Positions 25,125 through 34,505 of a stretch of DNA of 64,000 bases are shown piece by piece. The stretch comes from Streptomyces sp. A0642 (GTDB taxonomy: Bacteria; Actinomycetota; Actinomycetes; Streptomycetales; Streptomycetaceae), in assembly GCF_004795105.1 (NCBI RefSeq), contig NZ_SSBL01000001.1:372001-436000 (forward strand), in the 5' to 3' direction. The notes beneath the pieces are model-generated. The model searched no databases, was not told the origin of the DNA, and saw nothing but the letters and a program-made list of their open reading frames with translations. The position numbers and the translations under genes are program-made. Position 1 is the first letter of the stretch, and each line of letters starts with the position of its first letter.

Positions 25125-27437
25125 CTACTCGGTTCCGGTCGTACGGCAGTCCGCCGAGCCGCCCGCCGGCGGCGGGGCCCGGTGGGCGCGGAGGCCGTCG
25201 AGGCGAGCGCGGGCGTCGGCGAGGCTGCTGGGGTCGGCCGCCTTGCCGAGGGAGACAGCACGGGTGAAGGCGGTGCGGGCCTCGTCGTGGCGGCCGGCGG
25301 CCAGCAGGGCGTCGCCGAGCCGGACCAGGGCACGGCTCTCCAGACCGTGGTTGGCGCTGTCCCGCCAGAGGTCCGCGGCGGCGCGCAGGTGGGCGGCGCC
25401 CTCGGACCAGTTTCCGAGGGCGGTGTGGGCGAGGCCGAGGTTCATCTGCAGCGTCGTACGGGTGAACGCGGCGATATGCGGTTCGATGCGGTCGCCGGCC
25501 TGATCGAGGAAGGCCAGGGTGCGCAGGATCTCCGCGATGGCTTCCTCCTGCCGGCCTCCCAGGGAAAGATTCTGGGCGGTGTTGCTCATGGCCTGGAGGG
25601 TGCCGTGGAGGTCACCGACGGTTTCGAAGAGCCCGGCCGCCTCACGGTTGTGCCGCGCCGCCCCGGCATGGTCGCCCAGCAGACCGAGGGCCCAGGCACG
25701 GTAGTAATGGGCCCATCCCTGCTGCGGGAGGTCTCCGGCGCGCCGGGCGGCGGCGAGGGCCTGGGCGGTGCGCTCGACGCTGTCGCGGGTGCGGCCCTCG
25801 CAGATCAGCAGGGCCCAGGCGTGGTAGTTCAGTTGGGTGGCTTCGACGAGCGGGTCCCGCAGTGCCTGGGCGCTGCGGACGGCGGTTCGGAAGACCTCGG
25901 GCCAGTGCCCCCAGAAGATCCACTGGTCGGAGAACCAGTGCAGGGCCTCGGCGACCTCCACGACGGTGGCGTGCTGCCCTGCCGCGGCGGCCGCGCGCAG
26001 GGCGGCGAGCCAGTTGTCGCCTTCGGCCTGGAGCCACTGGCGGGCGCGCTCGGCGGTGGACAGGTCGACGTCACCCTGCCAGGTGGGGGGTGGGGCGCCG
26101 TGGTCGGGTTCGTACCAGCGCCCGGCCACGACCGCGGTTTCGAGCAGCCAGCGGTGCAGTGCCGACCGGGCCGCCTCGGCGCTCCCGTCGGGCTCCTCGG
26201 CCCGCAGCCGGCCTCGGGCGTACAGGCACAACAGGTCATGGAAGCGGTAGCGGTCCCGGTCGGTTCCCAGCAGTCCGCTCTCGACCAGTTCTTCCAGGGT
26301 GTCCTCCGTGTCGAACAGCGGCCGGCCGGTCAGCCGGGCGGCGCCGGCGGCGTCGACATCGGGGCCGTCGACCAGGGACAGCAGCCGGAAGAGGCGGGCT
26401 GCCCTGGGGGTGAGCTGGCGGTAGGACAGGTCGAAGGCTGCCGAGAGATGCAGGTCACCGGCGGTCAGCGTGTCCAGGCGGCGCTCTTCGAGCGCGAGAC
26501 GGTCGGCGAGGCGGCGCACGGTCCAGCCGCTGCGGGTGGCCAGCCAGTTTCCCGCAACACGCAGGGCGAGCGGCAGATGCGCACACCGCTGGGCGACCTC
26601 GGCGAGCGCGTCCGGGTCGGCGTCCGCGCGCTCCTGTCCGACCAAGGGGGTCAGGAAGGCGGCGGATTCCGCGGGGGAGAGCTCGCCGAGGGGCAGCCGG
26701 TGAACGCTCTCCAGGCCGGTGAGCATCCTCCGGCTGGTGATCATCACCATGCCCGTACCGGCGCCCGGCAGGAGCGGGCGGACCTGTGCTTCGTCGCGGG
26801 CGTTGTCCAGCACCAGCAGACAGCATCGTTCGGCCAGTGCCTGCCGGTACAGCTCCGGGTGGCCCTGCGGACCGGCCTTGGCCAGGTCCCGGTCCGGCAC
26901 CCCCAGGGCCTTCAGGACACGGAGGATCAGCTCGGCCGGGCCGGGCGGGGTCTCGTCCATGCCGCGCAGGTCGACCATGAGCTGCGCGTCGGGAAAGCGG
27001 TCGGCCAGCATGCGGGCGGCGTGCAGTGCCAGAGTGGTCTTGCCCGTCCCCGGGGGCCCCGGCAGCGCCACGACCACCGGCAGCCCGGAGGCCGCCTCCT
27101 CTGCCAGTGCCGTCAGCCGTGCCAGCTCGGCCTCTCGGCCGACGAAGTGGTGGATGCCGCGCGGGAAAGCGCGCACACCGACCGTGGTGTGGCGGGGGTC
27201 GCGGCCGGCCCGGGCGGCGGCCAGCAGACGCTCGCGCTCCGCCTCGCCCAGCCCCAGCCCGTCCGCCAGCGCGGCGACCGTTCCCCGCTGCGGAGTCGCC
27301 CGCCGCCCCCGCTCGAGATCCCCGATCCCGCGGACGCTCACCCCCGACGCCTCCGCCAGCGCCTCGATCGTGAGAGACGCCGCCAACCGCGACTGCCGCA
27401 ACAGCGGCCCGAATCCCTCACCACCCACGTCGGCCAC
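25125..27437 (-). CDS. XRE-HTH / NB-ARC / TPR regulator (STAND NTPase), copy 1
   Basis: 770 residues. N-terminal XRE helix-turn-helix (LTIEALAEASGVSVRGIGDLERGR, residues 22-45), an NB-ARC-type NTPase with P-loop GPPGTGKTTLALHAA and Walker B CCLLVLDNARD, the RNBS-like region VMITSRRMLTGLE and PLALRVAGNW, then about 350 residues of TPR-like helices. STAND proteins switch between ADP and ATP states when a ligand or partner is sensed; here the output should be DNA binding. GTG start. A paralogue of the same design lies at 29923. The genes between them may be targets, but that is inference. Confidence 0.85.
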   Translation of the reverse strand: MADVGGEGFGPLLRQSRLAASLTIEALAEASGVSVRGIGDLERGRRATPQRGTVAALADGLGLGEAERERLLAAARAGRDPRHTTVGVRAFPRGIHHFVGREAELARLTALAEEAASGLPVVVALPGPPGTGKTTLALHAARMLADRFPDAQLMVDLRGMDETPPGPAELILRVLKALGVPDRDLAKAGPQGHPELYRQALAERCCLLVLDNARDEAQVRPLLPGAGTGMVMITSRRMLTGLESVHRLPLGELSPAESAAFLTPLVGQERADADPDALAEVAQRCAHLPLALRVAGNWLATRSGWTVRRLADRLALEERRLDTLTAGDLHLSAAFDLSYRQLTPRAARLFRLLSLVDGPDVDAAGAARLTGRPLFDTEDTLEELVESGLLGTDRDRYRFHDLLCLYARGRLRAEEPDGSAEAARSALHRWLLETAVVAGRWYEPDHGAPPPTWQGDVDLSTAERARQWLQAEGDNWLAALRAAAAAGQHATVVEVAEALHWFSDQWIFWGHWPEVFRTAVRSAQALRDPLVEATQLNYHAWALLICEGRTRDSVERTAQALAAARRAGDLPQQGWAHYYRAWALGLLGDHAGAARHNREAAGLFETVGDLHGTLQAMSNTAQNLSLGGRQEEAIAEILRTLAFLDQAGDRIEPHIAAFTRTTLQMNLGLAHTALGNWSEGAAHLRAAADLWRDSANHGLESRALVRLGDALLAAGRHDEARTAFTRAVSLGKAADPSSLADARARLDGLRAHRAPPPAGGSADCRTTGTE

Positions 27438-27649
27438 CCGGCCCCACCTGCTCCCTCACGTCACCCAGGCCCGAACCACCGGTATCCGAGCAAACCGGGG
27501 CGTCCTGCCGCAAGGGAGACTCTACGGCGGCCGGCCAGGGGCCTCCGCCCGGCTGCCCCGCTGCCGGAACCCCGGGAGCGGGGCAGCCGGTCCGCGGTCC
27601 CGCGGGCGCAGGCGAACCGAGGGTGGAGGAGAGGGTGGAGGTGCGGCGG

Positions 27650-27991
27650 TCAGTGCCGCAGCTCGGCCTCCAGCCACTGCACGGCTTCGGGAGTCACGGG
27701 ATCGGTGATGTCGGCGAACTCCTCGTGCTTCTTGAGGAACTTCGCGACGTAGGGGCAGACCGGCACGATGCGCTTCCCGGAGGCGCGTACGTCGGTCAGG
27801 GCCTGCTGCACGAGTACCGCGGCCAAGCCCTGTCCGGCGAAGGCGTCGTCGATTTCGGTGTGGTAGAAAACACGCTGGTCATCGCGGTCCCGGTAGGCGG
27901 TGAGGCCTGCGGCTGCGCCGTCGACCAGGATCTCGTAACGGTGCTTGTCGTGCACTCGCCGGACAGTGGGAGCGGCGGCGGGCTGGGTCAT
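27650..27991 (-). CDS. Small GNAT N-acetyltransferase, YidJ/YjdJ-like
   Basis: 113 residues, a minimal GNAT fold. Visible: FYHTEIDDAFAGQGLAAVLVQQAL, which carries the acetyl-CoA loop (GQGLA) and IVPVCPYVAKFLKKHEEF, the usual ending of this short family. Substrate unknown. It begins 10 bases after the pirin gene stop, so the two form an operon. Confidence 0.85.
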   Translation of the reverse strand: MTQPAAAPTVRRVHDKHRYEILVDGAAAGLTAYRDRDDQRVFYHTEIDDAFAGQGLAAVLVQQALTDVRASGKRIVPVCPYVAKFLKKHEEFADITDPVTPEAVQWLEAELRH

Positions 27992-28001
27992 GATGTGCCT
28001 T

Positions 28002-28982
28002 TCAGTGTCGGGTCGGGTTGGTGCGCGGTGCGAGGGTGGCGTTCGGCAGGGCGGGCGCGGGCAGACGGTCGCCGTCGTACGCTTCGACGCTGCCGAAGCG
28101 GTCGGACTCGTTCTGCCATGCCGTCCTGGCTTCCGCGATGTCTTCGTGGCTGCGGCCGATGAAGTTCCACCACATGACGATCTCTTCTTCGAACGGTGTC
28201 CCGCCGAGCAGGACCGCCCGAGCGGGGGTGTCCGTCTCGTTCGTCAGCGTCAGCGTGTCGTTTCCCGTGCGCAGGTATCCGAGTTCCGTCGGCCGGAGGG
28301 GCGTTCCGGAGAATCGGACGTTCCCCCGGTCGACCAGCAGCCCGAACTCGAAGGAGGGATTCACCGGCAGGGTGGTCGTCGAGCGTGGCTCGAGGAGGAG
28401 TTCGGCGCCGAGCAGGGGAGTGAACGTCCGCACCGGAGAGGTGTCGCCGGCCAGAGACCCCAGGAACACTCTGATCTCCGCCCCGCCCACCCGGACCGGG
28501 CTCGGGACGTGATGCCGGAAGTCCCGGCCGGTGTGCCGGTGCTCTTCGGGCAGAGCCACCCACAGCTGCACGCCGTGCAGGACCGTGGTGCGGGTGGTGG
28601 AGACCTCCGTATGACTGATGCCGTACCCACCGGTCATGAGGTTCAGCTCACCGGGCCGCACCAGGGCGTGGGTGCCCATGCTGTCGCGGTGTTCGATCTC
28701 TCCGCTGAACAGCCAGCTCACGGTCTGCAGGCCGGTGTGGGGATGGGGAGCGACGTCCATGCCGCCGGTGTCGGCCACGTCGTCGGGGCCGTAGTGGTCG
28801 GCGAAACACCAGGCCCCGATCAGTGTGCGGGCCCGCTGCGGCAGCGTCCGGCGGACCGTCATCGCCCTCGGGCCGCCCAGCGGGACGTCCCGCGCGGTCA
28901 GCACGTCGACCTGTGAGGCGCTCGCGCCGTGCTCCGAGGCACCCCCGGGCAGGCCGGTGGGATCCGTGTCGACGTTGCTCAT
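28002..28982 (-). CDS. Pirin-family bicupin protein
   Basis: 326 residues. The first cupin has the pirin metal site: PHPHTGLQTVSWLFSG, then HRDSMG and the nearby GGYGISHTE. The second cupin ends in GGTPFEEEIVMWWNFIGRSHEDI, a typical pirin C-terminal block. Bacterial pirins act as quercetinase-like dioxygenases or redox-sensing partners. ATG 28982 is preceded by GAGGGAG; an upstream GTG at 28997 overlaps this site. It shares a 131-base divergent region with the AhpD-like gene and an operon with the GNAT gene. Confidence 0.9.
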   Translation of the reverse strand: MSNVDTDPTGLPGGASEHGASASQVDVLTARDVPLGGPRAMTVRRTLPQRARTLIGAWCFADHYGPDDVADTGGMDVAPHPHTGLQTVSWLFSGEIEHRDSMGTHALVRPGELNLMTGGYGISHTEVSTTRTTVLHGVQLWVALPEEHRHTGRDFRHHVPSPVRVGGAEIRVFLGSLAGDTSPVRTFTPLLGAELLLEPRSTTTLPVNPSFEFGLLVDRGNVRFSGTPLRPTELGYLRTGNDTLTLTNETDTPARAVLLGGTPFEEEIVMWWNFIGRSHEDIAEARTAWQNESDRFGSVEAYDGDRLPAPALPNATLAPRTNPTRH

Positions 28983-29113
28983 CGCTCTCCCTCTCACGCG
29001 CTTTCACGCGAAGGTAATTTCGTATTCAACAATAATGCCTGATACTAAGTCCCTGTCCCGGCTCTCGCTCGGCAGACCGAGCGAGAGCGCAAGCGGCCCC
29101 GAAGGAGCCCACG
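28983..29113. promoter_or_regulatory. Divergent control region with a 12-bp stem-loop
   Basis: The stretch 29008-29050 is AT-rich for this genome and should hold both promoters. GTAT (29021-29024) and ATAC (29042-29045) form a loose inverted repeat around TTCAACAATAATG. Downstream, 29061-29072 and 29077-29088 are a perfect 12-bp stem with a CAGA loop, 12 bases before the GAAGGAG of the AhpD-like gene. It may be an operator or an attenuator. Confidence 0.45.
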
Positions 29114-29620
29114 TTGAGCAACACCGCAGCAGCCCCCGCGAGCCGCCGGGTCTTCATCGACAAGCAGAGCCCCAAGGCCTACCGCGCGCTGGTAGGGGCC
29201 GCCGACGCGGTCCGCGCCGTCGCCGACGAGGCGGGCCTCGACCGCCGCCTGGTGGAGCTGATCAACCTCCGCGTCTCGCAGCTCAACGGCTGCGCCTTCT
29301 GCCTCGACGTGCACACGAGGGCCGCGCTGCGCGCCGGCGAGACCACCCAGCGGCTGGGCGTGCTGGCCGCGTGGCGCGACACCGGACTCTTCACGGAGCG
29401 GGAACGCGTGGCACTCGCCCTGGCGGAGGCGACCACCGACCCGGCGAACGCGACCGCACAGGACAGCGCATACGAGTCGGCCCGCCAGGTCCTCGACGAC
29501 GATGAGATCTCCGCGGTGATCTGGGTGGCGATCACCATCAACGCCTTCAACCGGGTCTCCGTCCTGAGCAAGCACCATGTCCGCAGGACCCCCTCGATAC
29601 CCGGATCCTCAGCTGAGTGA
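29114..29620 (+). CDS. Carboxymuconolactone decarboxylase/AhpD-family protein
   Basis: 168 residues, alkylhydroperoxidase D-like fold. The redox motif CAFCLDVH lies in the usual setting INLRVSQLNGCAFCLDVHT, with the catalytic His after the CxxC. These proteins reduce peroxides or act as thiol-disulfide partners. TTG start at 29114, justified by GAAGGAG 7 bases upstream. It is divergent from the pirin-GNAT operon; a redox-linked set is plausible. Confidence 0.9.
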   Translation: MSNTAAAPASRRVFIDKQSPKAYRALVGAADAVRAVADEAGLDRRLVELINLRVSQLNGCAFCLDVHTRAALRAGETTQRLGVLAAWRDTGLFTERERVALALAEATTDPANATAQDSAYESARQVLDDDEISAVIWVAITINAFNRVSVLSKHHVRRTPSIPGSSAE

Positions 29621-29922
29621 TCACCACCTCGTGCGCGGGTGACCCCCGTCCGGACGCCTGGGCCCCTCCGTACGGATCAACGCCGCGCACAGCACACTAG
29701 GGCGACCGGGGACGGCGCCTTGCCCGTGGGTGCACCACATGTGGCCTCTCCGCGCCTCGGAGTGGTGGCGGGGAACGCTCCCGCCGCGCGTGCCGGGGCG
29801 CCTGCCGACGTGCCGACGGCATCCGCCCCCTCAGGGCGCGGGGACCTCGGCAGCGCGGCCCTGAGGCCGTGACCTGGAGAAACACGCCGTATTCTGCCGT
29901 CGGGGGAGAACGAGGGGCGGTC
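29621..29922. other. Intergenic stretch upstream of the second STAND gene
   Basis: 302 bases with no gene, repeat or clear promoter that I can support. The last part, near 29880-29905, should hold the leader of the following gene. Confidence 0.4.
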
Positions 29923-32175
29923 ATGTCGGAGAAGTCGTTCGCGGTGGTGCTACGGGGTCTGCGGCAGCGGAGCCGTTTGACGATGGAGGGGCTGGCCGAG
30001 GTCTCGGGCGTGAGCGTCCGGGCGATCGGCGACATGGAGCGGGGGCGCAGCCGGGTACCGCAGCGGCGCACGGTGGTGGCGCTGGCGGAAGGGCTGGGCC
30101 TGGCGGATGCGGAGCGGGAGGCGCTGCTGGTCGCGGCGCGTGCGGCCCGTGCGGCGCGTGCGGCACGTGCGGTGGCGGGGACCGTGGTGCCACGGCCCGT
30201 GGGGGACTTCACGGGACGTGATCGTGAGCTGGCGCGGCTGACCGAGGCCGCAGCACGCTCGGGCGCCGGCGTGGGGGCGTCGGTCTCGGTCGTCTCGGGC
30301 CCTCCGGGGTGCGGGAAGACGACGCTGGCGCTCAAGGCGGCAGCAGACCTGGCGGGAGACTTCCCCGACGGGTGCTTCGTGGTCGATCTGCACGGAGTGG
30401 AAGGCCCTCTGGACCCGGGCGAGGCTCTGCTGAAGCTGCTGAGGGCTCTCGGGGTGCCGGACCGCTGGCTGGCGCAGGAGGATCCGCAGGGTCGTGCGGG
30501 GCTGCTGAGGTCGCTGTTGGCCGAGCGCAGGTGCCTGGTGGTCCTGGACAACGCCCGCGACGAGGGCCAGGTCCGTCCGCTGCTGCCCGGAGGAGGGCGG
30601 AGCCTGGTGCTCGTCACCAGCCGGCGGCCCTTGACCGGCTTGGAGGATGTGGACCGGGTGGCGCTGTCGGAGATGGCGCAGCCGGAGGCGGTCGAGTTGC
30701 TGCGCCGGATCCTGGGCGAGGCGCGCGCCGATGCGGAGGCGGACGCTGTGGCGCGGGTCGCGGAACTGTGCGGGCGTCTGCCCCTGGCCTTGCGGGTGGC
30801 GGGAAACTGGCTGACGGTCAGGTCCGGGTGGAGCGTCGGGCATCTGGTCCGCCGCCTCTCCGACGAGGAGCGCCGGCTGGGCGCCCTGGCCGAGGGCGAG
30901 GTGCGGGTGGAGGCGGCGTTCGAACTCTCCTACCGGCAGCTGACCCGCCAGGCCGCCCGAATGCTGCGGCTCCTGAGCCTGGTCCCGGGGCCGGACATGA
31001 CGGCCGCCTACGGAGCGGCGCTGACCGCGACCGGCGTCTTCGAGTCCGAGGACGTGATGGAGGAACTGGTCGAGGCCGGCCTGCTGCAGGCCACCCACAC
31101 CGGCCGCTACCAACTGCACGACCTCCTGAGGCTCTTCGCCCGCGCCCACCTCGCCCGCGAGGAGGACCCCGGCGAGCGGGAAGCGGCCGAGGACCGGCTG
31201 CGGACCTGGCTGCTGGAGACGGCCGTGGTCGCCGGCCGCTGGTACAAGCCCGGGTACGGCGCGCCGCCGTCCTCCTGGCAGGGCCTGGTCCCGCTGGAGA
31301 GTGCCGAACAGGCCCGGGCCTGGCTCCAGAGCGAGTCTCCCGCCTGGCTCGCCGCGCTGCGCGGCGCCGCCCACAGGGGTGAGCACACCCTGGTCGTGGA
31401 GACCGCCGACGCCATGGGATGGTTCTGCGGCGTGTGGGTGTGGGGGCACTGGACCGAGGTCTTCCGTCTGTCCGGCGAAGCCGCCGCCGCACTCGACGAC
31501 CCGTACCTGCGGGCTGTCCACCTCAACTACTGCGCCTGGGCCCTGAGCATCTGCGAGCACAGGGACCGGGAAGCCATCGAACGGGCCGACGAAGCACTGG
31601 AATTCGCCCGCCGTGCCCAGGACGCCACGCAGCAGGCCTGGGCACTGATGTACGCGGTGACTCCGCACCGGCGGTTCGGCGAGCTCCAGGAGGCCTTCGA
31701 GAAGGTCAGCGCCGCTGCCGACCTGTTCGAAACAGCCGGTGACCACGATGGCTGGATCGGAGCCGTGGGCGTCTACGGAGGCTGCCTGCGCGACCTCGAC
31801 CGTGCCGAGGAAGCCCTGGTCCAGCACGAGCGCGTCGTCGCTTTCCTCGACGCGCCCGAATGCCCGGTGACCGGGCACGCCGCCGACACCTACCGCGCCA
31901 TTGCGACCGGCGCTCTCGGTCACGACTACGCCGCTCTGGGCCGGTGGCGCGAGGCCGCCGACTTCTACCGCGAAACGGTGGACCAGGCCCACCGGACCGG
32001 CCAGACCATCCTGGAGGGCCTGACACTCCTGGGTCTGGGTGAGGTCCTGCTCGAACTGGGCGAAGCCGAGGAAGCCCGCTCCTGCTTCCGTCGGGTCGTG
32101 TCCCTCGGAGACGCGGCCGACAGCAGCCACCGGAAGACAGCACAGGAGCGCCTGGACGCGCACCCCGCCGAGTGA
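29923..32175 (+). CDS. XRE-HTH / NB-ARC / TPR regulator (STAND NTPase), copy 2
   Basis: 750 residues, same design as the gene at 25125: XRE HTH (LTMEGLAEVSGVSVRAIGDME), NTPase with P-loop GPPGCGKTTLALKAA and Walker B CLVVLDNARDEGQ, VTSRRPLTGLEDV, PLALRVAGNW, and a TPR-like C-terminal half. Between HTH and NTPase is a low-complexity run of AAR triplets (about 30130-30173) that is not seen in copy 1. ATG 29923 has GAGGGGCGG upstream. The two copies face each other across the pirin/AhpD genes in outward orientation. The signals sensed are unknown. Confidence 0.85.
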   Translation: MSEKSFAVVLRGLRQRSRLTMEGLAEVSGVSVRAIGDMERGRSRVPQRRTVVALAEGLGLADAEREALLVAARAARAARAARAVAGTVVPRPVGDFTGRDRELARLTEAAARSGAGVGASVSVVSGPPGCGKTTLALKAAADLAGDFPDGCFVVDLHGVEGPLDPGEALLKLLRALGVPDRWLAQEDPQGRAGLLRSLLAERRCLVVLDNARDEGQVRPLLPGGGRSLVLVTSRRPLTGLEDVDRVALSEMAQPEAVELLRRILGEARADAEADAVARVAELCGRLPLALRVAGNWLTVRSGWSVGHLVRRLSDEERRLGALAEGEVRVEAAFELSYRQLTRQAARMLRLLSLVPGPDMTAAYGAALTATGVFESEDVMEELVEAGLLQATHTGRYQLHDLLRLFARAHLAREEDPGEREAAEDRLRTWLLETAVVAGRWYKPGYGAPPSSWQGLVPLESAEQARAWLQSESPAWLAALRGAAHRGEHTLVVETADAMGWFCGVWVWGHWTEVFRLSGEAAAALDDPYLRAVHLNYCAWALSICEHRDREAIERADEALEFARRAQDATQQAWALMYAVTPHRRFGELQEAFEKVSAAADLFETAGDHDGWIGAVGVYGGCLRDLDRAEEALVQHERVVAFLDAPECPVTGHAADTYRAIATGALGHDYAALGRWREAADFYRETVDQAHRTGQTILEGLTLLGLGEVLLELGEAEEARSCFRRVVSLGDAADSSHRKTAQERLDAHPAE

Positions 32176-32312
32176 GCGACGCCCTGGCGTGTGCCACACG
32201 GCTCGTACGGATCCCTTCTCCGTCCCCGGGCCGGGTAGGGGCGCGGGCCCGCTCGCGTACCCGGAGGACCCTCCGCGCGCACCCGCGTACACCTGGCCCC
32301 GCGCGGACGGGA

Positions 32313-33302
32313 TCAGCCGCGGTGCCGGTGCAGGGCGACGTGCACGGTGTCGAGGGCCTGGGCGAGAGCCGCACGGGCGGCGTCGGTGTCGCGCAGCGGA
32401 TCCAGCAGCATGAAGCCGTGGACCGTCCCGTGGTAGCGCATGGAGACGACCGCGACTCCGGCCGCCCGGAGCTTCGCCGCATAGGCCTCACCCTCGTCGC
32501 GCAGCACGTCCGCCTCGCTGGTGACCACCAGCGCCGGAGGGAGCCCGGTGAGCTGCTCCAGGGTCGCCCTCAGCGGGGACGCGGTGGCCTCGCCGCGCTG
32601 CTGCGCATCGGGGAGGTACTGGTCCCAGAACCAGCGCATGGTGTCGCGGCCGAGGAAGTAGCCCCTGGCGAACCGCTGGTACGACGGGGTGTCGAAGTCG
32701 GCGTCGGTGATGGGGCAGAGCAGCACCTGATGCAGCAGCCGCACCCCGCCGCGCTCCTTGGCGAGGAGGGTCAGCGCCGCCACCAGGTTGCCGCCCGCCG
32801 AGTCGCCCACGGCGGCCATCCGGCTCCCGTCCAGACCGATCTCGCCGCCCTGCCGGCAGATCCATTCCGCGACCGCGTAGCACTGCTCGACGGCGACCGG
32901 ATACTGCGCCTCGGGGGCGCGTTCGTATTCGACGAAGACCACGGCCGCGTCCGTCCCGAGGGCGAACGCGCGCACCAGACGCTCATGGGTGCGGGCATCG
33001 CCCTGGACCCAGCCCAGCCCGTGCAGGAAGAGCACCACCGGGATTCTGCCGACGCTGTCGGCGGGCTTGACCACCTGCACCCGTACGTGACCGGTCGGGC
33101 CGCCCGGCAGCGCGAACCACTCCGTGGAGGTGTCCTGCTCCGGGGACGGACCCTCCTCGCCCTGCAATCGGACCAGGTCCAGCCGGACCTGTTCCAGGTC
33201 CGGGTCGTGCCCCGGCGGAGGGCAGGTGTGGCTGTCCACGAACGCTCGCGTGGGCTGGTCCAGGACCGGGTGCCGAAGGGGCGAGCGGGGGAAGTCGGTC
33301 AC
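32313..33302 (-). CDS. Alpha/beta hydrolase, HSL/esterase type
   Basis: 329 residues, cytoplasmic. The nucleophile elbow GDSAGGN is intact and the catalytic Asp/His are likely in EADVLRDEG and YHGTVHGF. The oxyanion-hole motif, HGGG in most hormone-sensitive-lipase relatives, reads HGLGWV here, a real departure. GTG 33302 follows CAGGAGAC. It lies 153 bases after the AraC-type gene on the same strand, so that regulator may control it. Likely substrates are short-chain esters or acetylated compounds. Confidence 0.8.
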   Translation of the reverse strand: MTDFPRSPLRHPVLDQPTRAFVDSHTCPPPGHDPDLEQVRLDLVRLQGEEGPSPEQDTSTEWFALPGGPTGHVRVQVVKPADSVGRIPVVLFLHGLGWVQGDARTHERLVRAFALGTDAAVVFVEYERAPEAQYPVAVEQCYAVAEWICRQGGEIGLDGSRMAAVGDSAGGNLVAALTLLAKERGGVRLLHQVLLCPITDADFDTPSYQRFARGYFLGRDTMRWFWDQYLPDAQQRGEATASPLRATLEQLTGLPPALVVTSEADVLRDEGEAYAAKLRAAGVAVVSMRYHGTVHGFMLLDPLRDTDAARAALAQALDTVHVALHRHRG

Positions 33303-33455
33303 ACGGTCTCCTGCCGAGAGGGCCAAGGGATGAACTTCGAGGGAGGGGCGGTCCGGCGCACCGCATCACGGTCGCCGGGCGGCGGAGCGACGCTGCGGAC
33401 GCCGGCCGGGACAGTGCCCGCCGCGGGGCAGCCCGCACGGCTCCGAGCGGGCACC

Positions 33456-34505
33456 CTACCCCCTGGAAGGCGCACGGCCGGCCCCCGGTCGGCCGACTGC
33501 CGCGGACCTTGGCGTCGGCGCGCCTGCGGGGGCCGGCGCGAGGCCGTCCTGGGGAGTGCGCAGGTCCCGCCACTCACGGGGGGAGACGCCGTAGACGGTG
33601 CGGAAGACCCGGCTGAAGTGGGCGGGGTTGACGAAGCCCCACCGCTGGGCGACGGCGGACACGGTGGGGGCCGTCCTGCCCCGGCGGGCCAGTTCGCGGC
33701 CGCATTCCTCCAGGCGCCGTTTCTGGATGAGCCGCCCGACGGTGGTCCCCTCGCCTTCGAACAGCCGGTGGAGGTACCGGGTGGAGATCCGGTGCGCCCG
33801 GGCGATGCTCTCGGGCGACAGGTCCGGGTCACCCAGGTTCCGGTTGATGTGGTCGCGGACGCGGAGGAGCAGATGGCTGCGCGCGGTGTCCTCGGCCTCC
33901 GTGCCGCTCGGATGGGCCCGCTCGGTGATCAGAGTGGCGAACAGGTCGACGACATGGCCGGCCAGCCGGTCCGCGACGGCCGGCGGGTAGGCGTCCGGCG
34001 AGGCGGCCAGGGATGCCAGAAACGGGAGCAGTACCGCACCGAAGCCGTTCCTGGTGCCGATGGCGTGGCCGGTGGCCTGCCGGATGTCGCTGTCCGGCAC
34101 GCCCAGCATGCGGCGGGGCAGTTGGAAGACGTGGGTGGCGAACCGCTGCGGATAGTCGAAGGAGTACGGTCGGCTCCTGTCGCACACCACGAGGTCTCCC
34201 TCACCCACCTCGGCCCGTCGGCCGTCCTGGATGAAGGTGGCCGTGCCCGATATCTGCACACCGACGGCCACCAGCGCCTCGGACGAGCGGGCGATCAGTG
34301 CGGGAGTGCGGCTGAGGTGCTCCGCGTCGGCCTCCATGCTGGAGACCTGGAGGTATCCGAGTCGGCTGGTGACGATCCGGGCGTCGAAGAGGCCGTCGCC
34401 GTGCGGGGTGACGGCCACGGGCACGAGCGTCCTGTTCACCGCGTCGTTCCAGTAGGCGACCCTGTCCTGGTCCGGCACCGAGGTGGTCGTCAACACCGAG
34501 CTCAA
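33456..34505 (-). CDS. AraC-family regulator with AraC-binding-like N-domain
   Basis: 349 residues. N-terminal ligand domain of the FeaR/NphR type (AYWNDAVNRTLVPVAVTP, ISGTATFIQDGRRAEVGEGDLVVCD). The C-terminal double HTH reads LSPESIARAHRISTRYLHRLFEGEGTTVG and VAQRWGFVNPAHFSRVFRTVYGVSPREWR. The TTG start at 34505 is supported by AGAGGAGCAC just before it. The last 35 residues are Ala/Pro/Gly-rich. The neighbouring hydrolase is the obvious candidate target. Confidence 0.85.
   Translation of the reverse strand: MSSVLTTTSVPDQDRVAYWNDAVNRTLVPVAVTPHGDGLFDARIVTSRLGYLQVSSMEADAEHLSRTPALIARSSEALVAVGVQISGTATFIQDGRRAEVGEGDLVVCDRSRPYSFDYPQRFATHVFQLPRRMLGVPDSDIRQATGHAIGTRNGFGAVLLPFLASLAASPDAYPPAVADRLAGHVVDLFATLITERAHPSGTEAEDTARSHLLLRVRDHINRNLGDPDLSPESIARAHRISTRYLHRLFEGEGTTVGRLIQKRRLEECGRELARRGRTAPTVSAVAQRWGFVNPAHFSRVFRTVYGVSPREWRDLRTPQDGLAPAPAGAPTPRSAAVGRPGAGRAPSRG

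Noticed and set aside
29950..32292. 780-codon minus-strand frame opposite the second STAND regulator
   Set aside because: The plus strand has HTH, P-loop and Walker B motifs in order; the minus frame has none.
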